A stretch of DNA of 64,000 bases from Pseudobacteriovorax antillogorgiicola. Its GTDB lineage: Bacteria > Bdellovibrionota_B > Oligoflexia > Oligoflexales > Oligoflexaceae. The notes beneath the pieces are model-generated. The model searched no databases, was not told the origin of the DNA, and saw nothing but the letters and a program-made list of their open reading frames with translations. Location of the stretch: positions 1-64,000 of the forward strand of contig NZ_FWZT01000009.1 in assembly GCF_900177345.1 (NCBI RefSeq). Reading direction: 5' to 3'. How positions within the stretch are numbered: the stretch's first letter is position 1; each line of letters begins with the position of its first letter. A program made the position numbers and the translations under genes. Positions 24,596 through 32,556 of the stretch are shown here, piece after piece.

Positions 24596-25408
24596 ATGCT
24601 AGCTCAAAAACTCATCGTTCGATTAATCGTGCTGCTTCAGTGCTTAGGCTTGGGAGCAATTGCGATTCTCGATGGTACCGCAGTCGGGACCTATCTGTTT
24701 CTGTATACAGGACTCGAAGAGGTTTTTTCCTATGCCTTAAACTACGCCATAGCCATCGTTCTTTTAGGAGTGGCCATGGCAACTCTGAAAGAGGTGCGCG
24801 CTTGGCCTCTTCTCGTAATGGGGTTTGTGTTTATAACTGAGGCTTTTTTTAAGACAGTTTTAGGTGGGCAGTTTGCAAGCAATCTCACTCTAGGTGCCCA
24901 CATGGTTCGCTATATGTGGCCCCTATTGCTGGGCTTGTCTTTAAGCTTCGATTCCACGGGGCAAAGCCTGAAACGTCGGGATGTCCTGTTCTTCCTGCGG
25001 CTTGCGATTTCGGGCACTTTTGTGGTCCACGGTGTTGAGGCGCTTATGATGCATCCTAAGTTTATCGATTTTATTATCGTCGCCAATACGAAATTTCCAT
25101 GGCTTCCAGCCACAGAAGGTTTCGCTCGCAATGCCCTGATTGCTATCGGGCTCATCGATATCGTCGTGGCTATGCTCGTGATGATGAGGCCATCCCTATG
25201 GTCTTTAGGCTATATGGCAATTTGGGGGGCACTAACAGCAGGGGCCCGTGTTATTTTTGCTGACATACAGGGGATTCCTGATATGATTCTCCGAGCCCCT
25301 CATTGGGGAATCCCCTTGCTGCTGATGGTTCTAATGTGGAAGCGTCGGCCACAGAAACGAGCAACCGATCAGGCAAAAGGTGAGCAAGTCAGTGCGGCCC
25401 CATCATGA
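24596..25408 (+). CDS. Multi-pass membrane protein, paralog of 7502-8341
   Basis: A 270-residue membrane protein with about seven helices. The shared signature with the other copy is FVVHGVEALMMHPKFIDFII, then AIGLIDIVVA and IWGALTAGARVIF. It ends in a basic tail. The ATG at 24596 follows GGGGG; in-frame starts further upstream (24554, 24464) are less supported. It overlaps the DNA polymerase IV gene by 29 bases. Function unknown; the family resembles DoxX-like proteins in outline only. Confidence 0.78.
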   Translation: MLAQKLIVRLIVLLQCLGLGAIAILDGTAVGTYLFLYTGLEEVFSYALNYAIAIVLLGVAMATLKEVRAWPLLVMGFVFITEAFFKTVLGGQFASNLTLGAHMVRYMWPLLLGLSLSFDSTGQSLKRRDVLFFLRLAISGTFVVHGVEALMMHPKFIDFIIVANTKFPWLPATEGFARNALIAIGLIDIVVAMLVMMRPSLWSLGYMAIWGALTAGARVIFADIQGIPDMILRAPHWGIPLLLMVLMWKRRPQKRATDQAKGEQVSAAPS

Positions 25409-26522
25409 GATCCACCCATCTCTGACGAAGCGTAAAATAATCCATATTGACATGGATGCATTCTACGCCTCGATCGAGGTGCGTGATGACCCTAGCTTAA
25501 GGGGAAAGCCCATAGCGGTGGGAGGAAGCCGTGAGGGCCGCGGGGTGATCTCGACATGTAGCTATGAAGCTCGGGCTTTTGGAGTTCACAGTGCGATGCC
25601 CACCAGCCGCGCCCTAAGGCTTTGCCCTCAGTTAATTCTGAGACCCTCGCGCTTTGATGTCTATCGTCAAGTTTCGCAGCAGATTCGCGACGTGTTTCAT
25701 TCTTACAGCTCTTTAGTCGAACCCCTATCCCTTGATGAAGCCTTTGTTGATGTGACTCATCATCAGGGGATCACTGCAACTAAGATCGCTCTAGAAATGA
25801 AGGCAAGGATCTTGGAGGTCACTAAACTCACCGCCTCCACCGGTGTAGGGCCGAACAAAATGATTGCCAAGATCGCATCCGATTTGCGCAAGCCTGATGG
25901 AATCACGATTGTGCCACCTGAGAACGTGTTTCTTTTCATGCAAGGGATGCCGGTGAAAAAGATTCCCGGAATCGGACCAAAGTCAGCAGAGCGTCTCGCA
26001 AGGAAAGGGATTCATCAATGCCGAGATGTGTTAACCGTTGGGCAAATCAAACTGGTGGAGTGGTTTGGGCAACGCTTTGGTGAGTGGCTGTTTTTAAGAG
26101 CCCAGGGTATTGATGAGAGAGCGGTGGAAACCGATCGCAAGCGCAAGAGCTTGGGGGCTGAGACAACGTTTTCAAAAGATATCACAGATGCAGACGATCT
26201 CTTCGAGCGACTTAAGCATGTGGTTGATGAGGTTTGCCGACGTTTGGAAAAAGCGCGGGTCCGTGGCAAAACCTTAACCCTTAAAGTCAAATACGGGGAC
26301 TTCAAGCAGATCACCCGCTCCTTAAGCCTGCCTCATGGAATAGCTAATTCCCAGCAGATTCTCGAACACCTCCAAGAGCTAATCCTTAAAACGGAGTGGG
26401 GGCGTCGGCCGGTACGCTTAGTTGGAGTTTCCTTGTCTCATCTGGAGGGTTATGATGAGAGCAGTGGAACTAGAAGCGTTTTTCAACCTCAGTTGTTTTC
26501 TTCTAGTTCGTTGTCAGATTGA
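25380..26522 (+). CDS. dinB: DNA polymerase IV (Y family)
   Basis: Translesion polymerase of about 380 residues. The catalytic carboxylates are in HIDMDAFYAS and PLSLDEAFVDV; SYEARAFGVHSAMP, TASTGVGPNKMIAKIASDLRKP and IPGIGPKSAERL (HhH motif) are typical DinB blocks. The little-finger domain follows, ending in FQPQLF, which resembles the C-terminal clamp-binding motif QxxLF. The GTG at 25380 is the first plausible start; it overlaps the end of the membrane protein gene, suggesting coupling. No LexA box can be named with confidence. Confidence 0.93.
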   Translation: MSKSVRPHHEIHPSLTKRKIIHIDMDAFYASIEVRDDPSLRGKPIAVGGSREGRGVISTCSYEARAFGVHSAMPTSRALRLCPQLILRPSRFDVYRQVSQQIRDVFHSYSSLVEPLSLDEAFVDVTHHQGITATKIALEMKARILEVTKLTASTGVGPNKMIAKIASDLRKPDGITIVPPENVFLFMQGMPVKKIPGIGPKSAERLARKGIHQCRDVLTVGQIKLVEWFGQRFGEWLFLRAQGIDERAVETDRKRKSLGAETTFSKDITDADDLFERLKHVVDEVCRRLEKARVRGKTLTLKVKYGDFKQITRSLSLPHGIANSQQILEHLQELILKTEWGRRPVRLVGVSLSHLEGYDESSGTRSVFQPQLFSSSSLSD

Positions 26523-26626
26523 TTCATTTTCGCAGTAAAGTGTTTTATCTATCTCTAACTTTAAGCTATCCGTCTCCCGTGGTACAAGTCACAGACTACA
26601 ACAAATAATTTGGATGAGGAGTGGAC

Positions 26627-27460
26627 ATGAAGTTCTCAAAGATGCGATGGAGTGCGACGATATCTATGGTTATGGCTTTTCAAGGGCAAACTTTGAAAGC
26701 CGATGTGCCGAGTTTTTCCTACTGTCAGAATGGAAGCTGTGAAATCGTAGAGGATATCAAAGCATTTCGCAGTAAGCCGATCGCCAGTGTTAACGGTGGA
26801 ACTTTTGTACGTTTTAAAGGAGCCCACTTCCACTGTCAGGCAAACGATCAGTATGCGCTTACCTTTGACGATGGGCCAAGTCACCTAGCTCCGAAGGTTC
26901 TCGATATTCTTCGCACGTATAAAATTCCTGCGACCTTTTTCGTCTTAGGAAACCATCTCCAATCGACTCAGCAAAAATCCTTATTGCAACGGGCCTTCCA
27001 AGAAGGGCATATGATTGCGAATCATACCATGTCACACCCAAGCTTAATTTCTCTAAGTCCCGAACAAGCCTTGGAGCAGCTCGATCAAACCAGAGCTGTC
27101 ATTCAGGATATTCTAGGACCTTTCGGATATAGCGGTGAGGAAAGCTACTTTTATCGACCGCCCTACGGAGAGATTGATGATACGGTGGGGGAAACCTTGA
27201 GAGATGCAGGTTACACGGCTGTGATTTGGAATTCAGATCGCTATGACTGGCAAGACATTGGTTCAGTACGAGTGATTGACCGCCTCAATCAACATCTGGA
27301 CTTACAGGAATCTTCTAGGTTGGGGAATCGGTCGATTCTAGATCTGAATCACGATCGTAGCTCTTCGACTTTGGGTGCGCTGGAGACGCTGATCAAAAAT
27401 GTACGGTCAGCTGGTTATCGATTCGTTTCTGTGCGAGACTGTATTGACTCCAGATCTTAG
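26627..27460 (+). CDS. Secreted polysaccharide deacetylase (NodB family)
   Basis: Carbohydrate esterase family 4 enzyme of 277 residues with a signal peptide. All motifs are present: TFDDGPS (motif 1, metal-binding Asp), NHTMSHPSL (motif 2, His-x3-His), RPPYGEI (motif 3), DRYDWQDI (motif 4 region) and LNHDRS (motif 5). Such enzymes deacetylate peptidoglycan, chitin or other N-acetylated glycans outside the cytoplasm. The ATG at 26627 has GAGGAG five bases upstream. Substrate cannot be told. Confidence 0.92.
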   Translation: MKFSKMRWSATISMVMAFQGQTLKADVPSFSYCQNGSCEIVEDIKAFRSKPIASVNGGTFVRFKGAHFHCQANDQYALTFDDGPSHLAPKVLDILRTYKIPATFFVLGNHLQSTQQKSLLQRAFQEGHMIANHTMSHPSLISLSPEQALEQLDQTRAVIQDILGPFGYSGEESYFYRPPYGEIDDTVGETLRDAGYTAVIWNSDRYDWQDIGSVRVIDRLNQHLDLQESSRLGNRSILDLNHDRSSSTLGALETLIKNVRSAGYRFVSVRDCIDSRS

Positions 27461-27539
27461 TGTTAGAGGGGCTTCTCCATATGAAGGGTCTCAACACGCA
27501 GGACGTTTCAACGATTTCTGTAAATCGAAAGGAAAACCA

Positions 27540-27899
27540 ATGAAATACGTCGATGGATTCTTGGCAGCTGTACCAAAAGAAAATAGAGATAAGTTTATTG
27601 AACACTCTAAGGCCTGTACCGAGGTTCTCATGAACTGCGGTGCTCTCTCAGTGGTTGACTGCTGGGGTGATGATGTCCCTGACGGCAAAGTCACCTCGAT
27701 GCCATTAGCGGTGCAAAAGAAAGATGACGAGGTGATCGTCTTCTCATGGATTACCTGGCCTTCAAAGGCTATTAGAGACGAGGGGATGAAGAAATTTGTG
27801 GAGGACCCTGCAATGACACCGGAGAATAACCCAATGCCGTTTGATGGTAAGAGGTTAATCTATGGGGGATTTGAAGTTGTTCATTCCCATGGTGATTAA
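27540..27899 (+). CDS. DUF1428 family protein
   Basis: A 119-residue cytoplasmic protein beginning MKYVDGFLAAVPKENRDKF, with WGDDVPDGKVTSM, VFSWITWPSKAIRD and PFDGKRLIYGGFEV, which together define the DUF1428 family (dimeric alpha/beta ferredoxin-like fold). Function is unknown in the family. AAAGGA lies six bases before the ATG. It follows the deacetylase gene but with an 79-base gap, so co-transcription is uncertain. Confidence 0.92.
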   Translation: MKYVDGFLAAVPKENRDKFIEHSKACTEVLMNCGALSVVDCWGDDVPDGKVTSMPLAVQKKDDEVIVFSWITWPSKAIRDEGMKKFVEDPAMTPENNPMPFDGKRLIYGGFEVVHSHGD

Positions 27900-28002
27900 A
27901 ACGTATAGTGGAATGCTAAGTCGAAAGTTTCGCCTAACTATGATGCTATTCAATAGTATCAGAGCAAGCCTCGCCTAGGCCACTACAATTGAAGACTCAG
28001 AA

Positions 28003-28024
28003 ACTTGAGCCTCTTGGCTCAAGT
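28003..28024. terminator. Perfect 9-bp stem-loop between convergent genes
   Basis: ACTTGAGCC, loop TCTT, GGCTCAAGT. It lies between the DUF1428 gene and the convergent gene at 28082. Flanking T runs are weak, so it may terminate only partly or protect mRNA ends. Confidence 0.5.
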
Positions 28025-28081
28025 ATGGATCAATGAGTAGTTTTGAGGAAAGCCTTTGCACGACTTCATGACATCGAGAGC

Positions 28082-28735
28082 TTAGTCTAACGTTAAACCA
28101 ATTGTGACAGCACCAACAAATTGACCTTTTTCTACAATTGGATAACTCACCTGTATAGACACACTATTCGAGCTTTTGTCCTTCTTCAATTCTCCCTGAT
28201 GAACCTTGCGTGTCGATCGAGGAATTTGAAACTTAGCTTCATCCCCCTGATCAAAGTCTGACGTGGGTTCAATTGTACAGCTGGTCCCACCTAGGCGATC
28301 CATTACGAAGATTTCTGCTACATTGGATTTATTTTTAGTCTTTTGAGCGAGATACTTTGAGCAATCATTATCTAGGACTTGTTTAATCCAGTCTGGGGTC
28401 TTGCCCTTAGACTTCTTACCTTTTGGGTTTCTAAAGGATTCGCTCCACGCTCGCCACTCAGTATCCATTGTGTCGAAGTTTTGCCCACGAGGAGTGGATT
28501 TGTCAGTGCGCTCAAGGCCCTTAGGATACCTGCGATTGACTTTTTCAAGATGATCGATAATGATGCTCCAGTCTCCGGATTGCAAGCTCTTAAGCACTGC
28601 ATCAGCTTCTTTTTTTAGGGCCACTTTCTGCTTGTAATAGGCATCCATTAAGCTGTCGGTCTCAGTAGCCAGCACTATTTCCGTAGGCCCCATCGAGAAA
28701 GAGAGGCTGGCAAAAATAGTAATAAAAACTCTCAT
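28082..28735 (-). CDS. Exported PDC/Cache-like protein
   Basis: A 217-residue protein with a signal peptide (about 23 residues). The rest looks like a stand-alone sensor-type alpha/beta domain: FVMDRLGGTSCTIEPTSDFDQGDEAKF and SIQVSYPIVEKGQFVGAVTIGL match the strand pattern of PDC/Cache domains that normally sit in chemoreceptors or kinases. Here no transmembrane anchor or signalling domain follows, so it would be a soluble periplasmic ligand-binding protein. GAGG lies five bases before the ATG. Assignment is by pattern only. Confidence 0.65.
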   Translation of the reverse strand: MRVFITIFASLSFSMGPTEIVLATETDSLMDAYYKQKVALKKEADAVLKSLQSGDWSIIIDHLEKVNRRYPKGLERTDKSTPRGQNFDTMDTEWRAWSESFRNPKGKKSKGKTPDWIKQVLDNDCSKYLAQKTKNKSNVAEIFVMDRLGGTSCTIEPTSDFDQGDEAKFQIPRSTRKVHQGELKKDKSSNSVSIQVSYPIVEKGQFVGAVTIGLTLD

Positions 28736-28900
28736 TTTTACCTCAACTTTTGAATCACTTTACGGCAATGTTAGCATATTGTCTTTTTGAGAGCACACTA
28801 CTATTTATGGTGCCACCATCTTCATCAGGTTGGGGGATGTAGGGCGATGTCTTCAAATATAGCAATAAAACTTGCGATGGGATTTGATGTAGGACCGAAA

Positions 28901-29263
28901 CTAGGGGGTGTTGACTCCTGGGGACTTCTTAAAAACAAAAGGCAGGCTCTTAGCGCCAAACCGCTTGCCGAGTACTTGCTCAACGTCCCAAACACAGCTA
29001 GCTGAACTAATCTTATCACCTAGAGCGAAATCCAACGCCTCCTGGGCGCTGGATTTTTCGTCATAGATAGCTACGTAGAGGCTTTTCTTCGGGTCTGACT
29101 TTCGAATTGACTCAAGGCAGGAACTGCACCATGATGCAAAAAAAACAATCGACTTAGCACCTGCAACAGCCTTCTCGTGCACGGATTTTTGAAACGGCTG
29201 GCAGTCTGCACCATAGCTTGATCCAGAAATAAGACTTATCGTTAAAGCCAGAATAAATCTCAA
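28901..29263 (-). CDS. Periplasmic thioredoxin-like protein
   Basis: A 120-residue protein with a signal peptide of about 19 residues and a CxxC site, Cys46 and Cys49, in FFASWCSSCLES. KSLPFVF near the C-terminus has the position of the cis-Pro loop. It is shorter than normal TlpA/DsbE proteins. The start is TTG, four bases overlapping the stop of the beta-barrel gene (TTGA) and preceded by GAGGGG, so translation is coupled. Likely maintains cysteines of its operon partners in the reduced state; this is an inference. Confidence 0.8.
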   Translation of the reverse strand: MRFILALTISLISGSSYGADCQPFQKSVHEKAVAGAKSIVFFASWCSSCLESIRKSDPKKSLYVAIYDEKSSAQEALDFALGDKISSASCVWDVEQVLGKRFGAKSLPFVFKKSPGVNTP

Positions 29264-30147
29264 AGAAAGCCCCTCATATATGATATGGTTAAAGACTGAG
29301 CTTGGATACTATTTTTTCCCGGCTCAAACATTCCCTGGCGGACTAGATTCAAGCGAAGATTGCCCCATGGTAGACTAAGGGTTTCGATTGTGACGAACAG
29401 GTCTCGTTGGTAGCGATCGCTGCGAGCCACTCGTTGACCGTCATCCTTGATTCCCCCTTGATCCATGGCGATCAATCCCCCAATGAACTTGGTATTCCAC
29501 GCAACAGTACCCAATGTCAAGATCCGAGTCCAGCGAGCCCCAGGCTGTAGTTGGGTGTCGTTATGCCTTGCATCATGAACATGAGTGTAGAGCACAGTGC
29601 CTCCAAACTTAAAGGGCAAGTTACCAAACCAAAGATCCACCCCAGCACTGCTTTCTTTAAAACCACTGCCGAAGACGTCGATCATGTTCAGCGCCGAACT
29701 GTCATGAATAGAACGCCCGACCGCCAGTTTGTGGCTCGCAACGACCTGGACCTGGGGCCTTAGGGGCGAGGTAAAACTTTGGGAAATGATGTTGTAGCGC
29801 CATGCGAATAATGGGTCTGTTTGGCCGGAGTCCTCTCGATTCCCCTTGGTATTACGCTGCCAGCCACTGGTTAGGCTAAGGGTCATTGCTGCGCTTAGCC
29901 TTAACCCTCCCGACAGTGTCAGGCGTTGCTTCACATCGGGACCAAAGCTATCAACCAGCTCGCCATCCGCATTATAATCTCTGAAGCCTCGCTGATCGCT
30001 GAGTCCTAAGTAAAACTTATAGTTTTCATTAGGAAACAAGATGATCGGATCGGCTGCACCACTGCCACAACTGGAGCATGCCAAACTCTGCTGGTAGGCT
30101 AGCAAACCGATCCCAAGGCCAATGATGAGTCGCACTAGTGGAATCAC
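29260..30147 (-). CDS. Outer-membrane beta-barrel-like protein with N-terminal Cys cluster
   Basis: A 295-residue exported protein. After the signal peptide the mature chain begins with CSSCGSGAADP, then runs of alternating hydrophobic and polar residues ending in a hydrophobic-aromatic C-terminus (SLTISYMRGFL), as in outer-membrane barrels. The Cys cluster suggests metal or disulfide chemistry. GTG start, overlapping the stop of the upstream His-rich lipoprotein (GTGA); its own stop overlaps the thioredoxin-like gene. Family not named with certainty. Confidence 0.72.
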   Translation of the reverse strand: MIPLVRLIIGLGIGLLAYQQSLACSSCGSGAADPIILFPNENYKFYLGLSDQRGFRDYNADGELVDSFGPDVKQRLTLSGGLRLSAAMTLSLTSGWQRNTKGNREDSGQTDPLFAWRYNIISQSFTSPLRPQVQVVASHKLAVGRSIHDSSALNMIDVFGSGFKESSAGVDLWFGNLPFKFGGTVLYTHVHDARHNDTQLQPGARWTRILTLGTVAWNTKFIGGLIAMDQGGIKDDGQRVARSDRYQRDLFVTIETLSLPWGNLRLNLVRQGMFEPGKNSIQAQSLTISYMRGFL

Positions 30148-30656
30148 TGAGTCACATCCTGGATAACGGGGAGATGAACTTCATCTTCAGTGCCATCGAC
30201 AGTGAACTTGACTTTGATGATCCAGTCTCCAGCACTACCGGCCATGGAAAACTTGATACCCATGATCATCCACATCTGACCCATGTCGTCGTGCTGCTGA
30301 AACATCAACTCATCATCGTTTGAGCCATGGCCGTGAACCTGCATCCATGGAGTGACCTCGGTGATTGTTACGTTGTGAAGCATAGCTCCTTCACTATCAA
30401 AAAAGCTAACCATGAGCTCGTGGGTCTGATCCCCAGCAACAAGAGTTTCCGATTGCCAAGCACCCTTTGCCTGGTATCCAGAACTTAATGAAGCAACTTG
30501 ATCGGAAAGCTCGCCGCCTTCCATATTGTGATCGCCATGGTCGTGAGCACTGTGGTCATGATCCATCTGAGCACCATCGCCCATGCTGTTGTCATCAGAA
30601 CTTTCGTTGCAAGCTGTGAATAGTAGAGCTGTCATAAGTAAAGTAATTATTTTCAT
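30144..30656 (-). CDS. His-rich lipoprotein with FixH/YtkA-like domain
   Basis: A 170-residue lipoprotein (lipid Cys16, LLFTAC). Just after the anchor comes a His/Asp/Met-rich segment (MDHDHSAHDHGDHNMEGG), a typical copper- or zinc-binding type. A beta-sandwich domain follows (ELMVSFFDSEGAMLHNVTI, MQVHGHGSNDDE, GDWIIKVKFTVDG) that resembles YtkA/FixH-like domains, with further His and Met residues. First gene of a three-gene overlapping operon with a Cys-cluster barrel and a thioredoxin-like protein. A role in metal handling is inferred. Confidence 0.78.
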   Translation of the reverse strand: MKIITLLMTALLFTACNESSDDNSMGDGAQMDHDHSAHDHGDHNMEGGELSDQVASLSSGYQAKGAWQSETLVAGDQTHELMVSFFDSEGAMLHNVTITEVTPWMQVHGHGSNDDELMFQQHDDMGQMWMIMGIKFSMAGSAGDWIIKVKFTVDGTEDEVHLPVIQDVTQ

Positions 30657-30920
30657 TGTCTATCCCTAGTGTTGTAGTTGAGTGATATATGTTCTTTTAT
30701 CGCGTTTCAGACGCACTTGTGCCAGACAGAGCAAAAATCTGATCTGCAAATCTTAAAGCACTGGATAAAGCTAAGATTAAGTCTACTTGGTATTCGAAAG
30801 TCCTGATTGCTTTAGGAAAACTCATGTGACCCCTAGCCGAGCTTGGCATGCAGAGGCATCTAAGTTATCGGAAATGGCAAAACTAAAGCTTTCGAACACC
30901 ATTTAAAAAGCACGGAAAAA

Positions 30921-31304
30921 TTAGGCGAAACGTGGTGGTGGAGTATCTAACTCCAAGTGAACAGTTGGGATGGTACGAGCATAGGAAGACTGGTAGACCA
31001 ATGGCTTGGTCACTTGTTTTTGATCAATAGAGCGAATGGAGTCCTTCGGAACTGTCATCACAAAGTTCAGCAGTTCACACTCACAAAAGCGCTTATTAGA
31101 AATCATTGGGCCAGGAGTCTTGTGCTCGTCAGAAGGTTCGACGTGGTGGCAGCTGCTCTCGTGGGCGAAGCTCGCAATGTGCTGGCTGATTGTATTTGCA
31201 GCGGAAAAAATAAATCCGCAACGGGGTAGAGAACAAATAAATACATTACCAATCAAATATAGAATGGCAAATGTAGATATAAAGCGTGTGAGCTTGTGTC
31301 TCAT
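30921..31304 (-). CDS. Small Cys/His-containing exported protein
   Basis: A 127-residue protein with an N-terminal hydrophobic segment (FISTFAILYLIGNVFIC) and several cysteines and histidines: SLPRCGF, SSCHHVEPSDEH, CECELL. The pattern recalls small proteins found beside copper-resistance genes, but I cannot name the family. AAGGGGA lies six bases before the ATG. It precedes the His-rich lipoprotein operon on the same strand with a 264-base gap, so it is probably a separate unit with a related role. Confidence 0.6.
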   Translation of the reverse strand: MRHKLTRFISTFAILYLIGNVFICSLPRCGFIFSAANTISQHIASFAHESSCHHVEPSDEHKTPGPMISNKRFCECELLNFVMTVPKDSIRSIDQKQVTKPLVYQSSYARTIPTVHLELDTPPPRFA

Positions 31305-31592
31305 GCGTAGTCCCCTTCGTAGGCAAGATCGGCATTGCCAAAGTCAAACTTGAGTCTAATTGCCGAAAACCTGTTTACAGTTTAAAAATTAGTGGCTTAT
31401 GAGGATCTTTAAATCCATCAAATAAATTATGGCTTTCGAAGCAGCAGGGGTTTTAGGTGAAAATAATTGAAATGACTGCATAATTAAGAGAATTTCGTTG
31501 ATATTAGAAAAATTCTCAAATTGTAAGGACTGCTCACCGATAGGAAAAGTAAGCTTTTCAATTAATTTTTAGGTAAGTTGGGAGTGACTTCC

Positions 31593-31994
31593 GTGAGTAT
31601 CTATTTTAGAAATCGCGAATTATCAGAGCCCCTTTATAAAAACAAAGACTATCTCACCCAGCAGAGCCAGTTCATCACCATCCTTCGGATGAAGACAAGC
31701 TCGTTTTCTATGAAGGTAGGTACACTGCATATTCATAGAAATGCTGGTAAACGAGAAGAGCTAGGTTATCTTCATATTGACCTCAAGGACCTCAAGAACG
31801 TCAAAGTTGGTTTTCCCGATACCGGCGAGAGAATCTGCATCCACGAACTATTCAAAGTGTGGTCAGCAAATCGCGAGGCTGAAATGCACACCTTGCCAAC
31901 AGGCTACAGAACTTGCAATTTAGAAGAGTTTTTAGGTACAGCCCACGATATTCTCACGGTGAAGTTCCGTGATGACTGGAAACGAGCGGGCTAA
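31593..31994 (+). CDS. Conserved-looking protein of unknown function
   Basis: A 133-residue protein, no signal peptide, starting at GTG 31593 (GGGAG eight bases upstream; a TTG five codons earlier is an alternative). Visible stretches include YLTQQSQFITILRMKTSSF, GYLHIDLKDLKNVKVGFP and WKRAG. Mixed alpha/beta composition, likely cytoplasmic. A hairpin (GGCCTGC-CCCTTC-GCAGGCC, 32008-32027) follows its stop. Family not recognised. Confidence 0.62.
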   Translation: MSIYFRNRELSEPLYKNKDYLTQQSQFITILRMKTSSFSMKVGTLHIHRNAGKREELGYLHIDLKDLKNVKVGFPDTGERICIHELFKVWSANREAEMHTLPTGYRTCNLEEFLGTAHDILTVKFRDDWKRAG

Positions 31995-32187
31995 AGAAGC
32001 CCCGTCAGGCCTGCCCCTTCGCAGGCCCAGCTCCCTCACATTTCGACCTCTCCTCCCATCGCGGGTCTAAAAGTCTTTAATTTTAAGCCGGATACATCTT
32101 TTCTATTGCAAAGATGCCAGAATGGTATATAGAGGCTGTGGGTGCTATTACCCTGTAAGCTGCTGTTGATGTGGAAAAGGAGCTGTG

Positions 32188-32556
32188 ATGACTATTTTGA
32201 AGCGAATGCTCATGGGCGCCGCGTTTCTATTTTTGGTGAGCTGTATTTGCGATAAGGCCCTGGCAAAATCGAATGCCCACCACCTAATTGTCGATTTAAA
32301 AGCTATCAGCAAGAGTGGGTTGGTGGAAGTGGCGGTTGAAAATCGCTTGCCTTATACCATAGGCTGGATGAGTTTTACGATCGATACTTTAAACGAAACT
32401 GGAAGTCTTAATTTTGAAAATTTGGCATCTGGAAAGCGTGAAGGTAAAAAACTTAGAATGCGGTCTCTCAAGCAACTCAAGGTACGTGATGTAACAGTAG
32501 TTGATGATCAAGCAAATACCCGTCAACCAAAGGTTTTAGTTCGCTTGAAGCGCTGA
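32188..32556 (+). CDS. Small exported protein of unknown function
   Basis: A 122-residue protein with a hydrophobic signal (MGAAFLFLVSCICDKALA) that could be cleaved at ALA or lipidated at Cys. The mature part is beta-rich and basic (SGLVEVAVENRLPYTIGWMSFTIDT). AAGGAG lies five bases before the ATG at 32188. Its 3' end overlaps the convergent gene by 21 bases. Family not recognised. Confidence 0.65.
   Translation: MTILKRMLMGAAFLFLVSCICDKALAKSNAHHLIVDLKAISKSGLVEVAVENRLPYTIGWMSFTIDTLNETGSLNFENLASGKREGKKLRMRSLKQLKVRDVTVVDDQANTRQPKVLVRLKR

Noticed and set aside
28787-29005. Plus-strand open frame between 28787 and 29005
   Set aside because: Mostly antisense to the thioredoxin-like gene, which has an operon context, a signal peptide and a CxxC motif.
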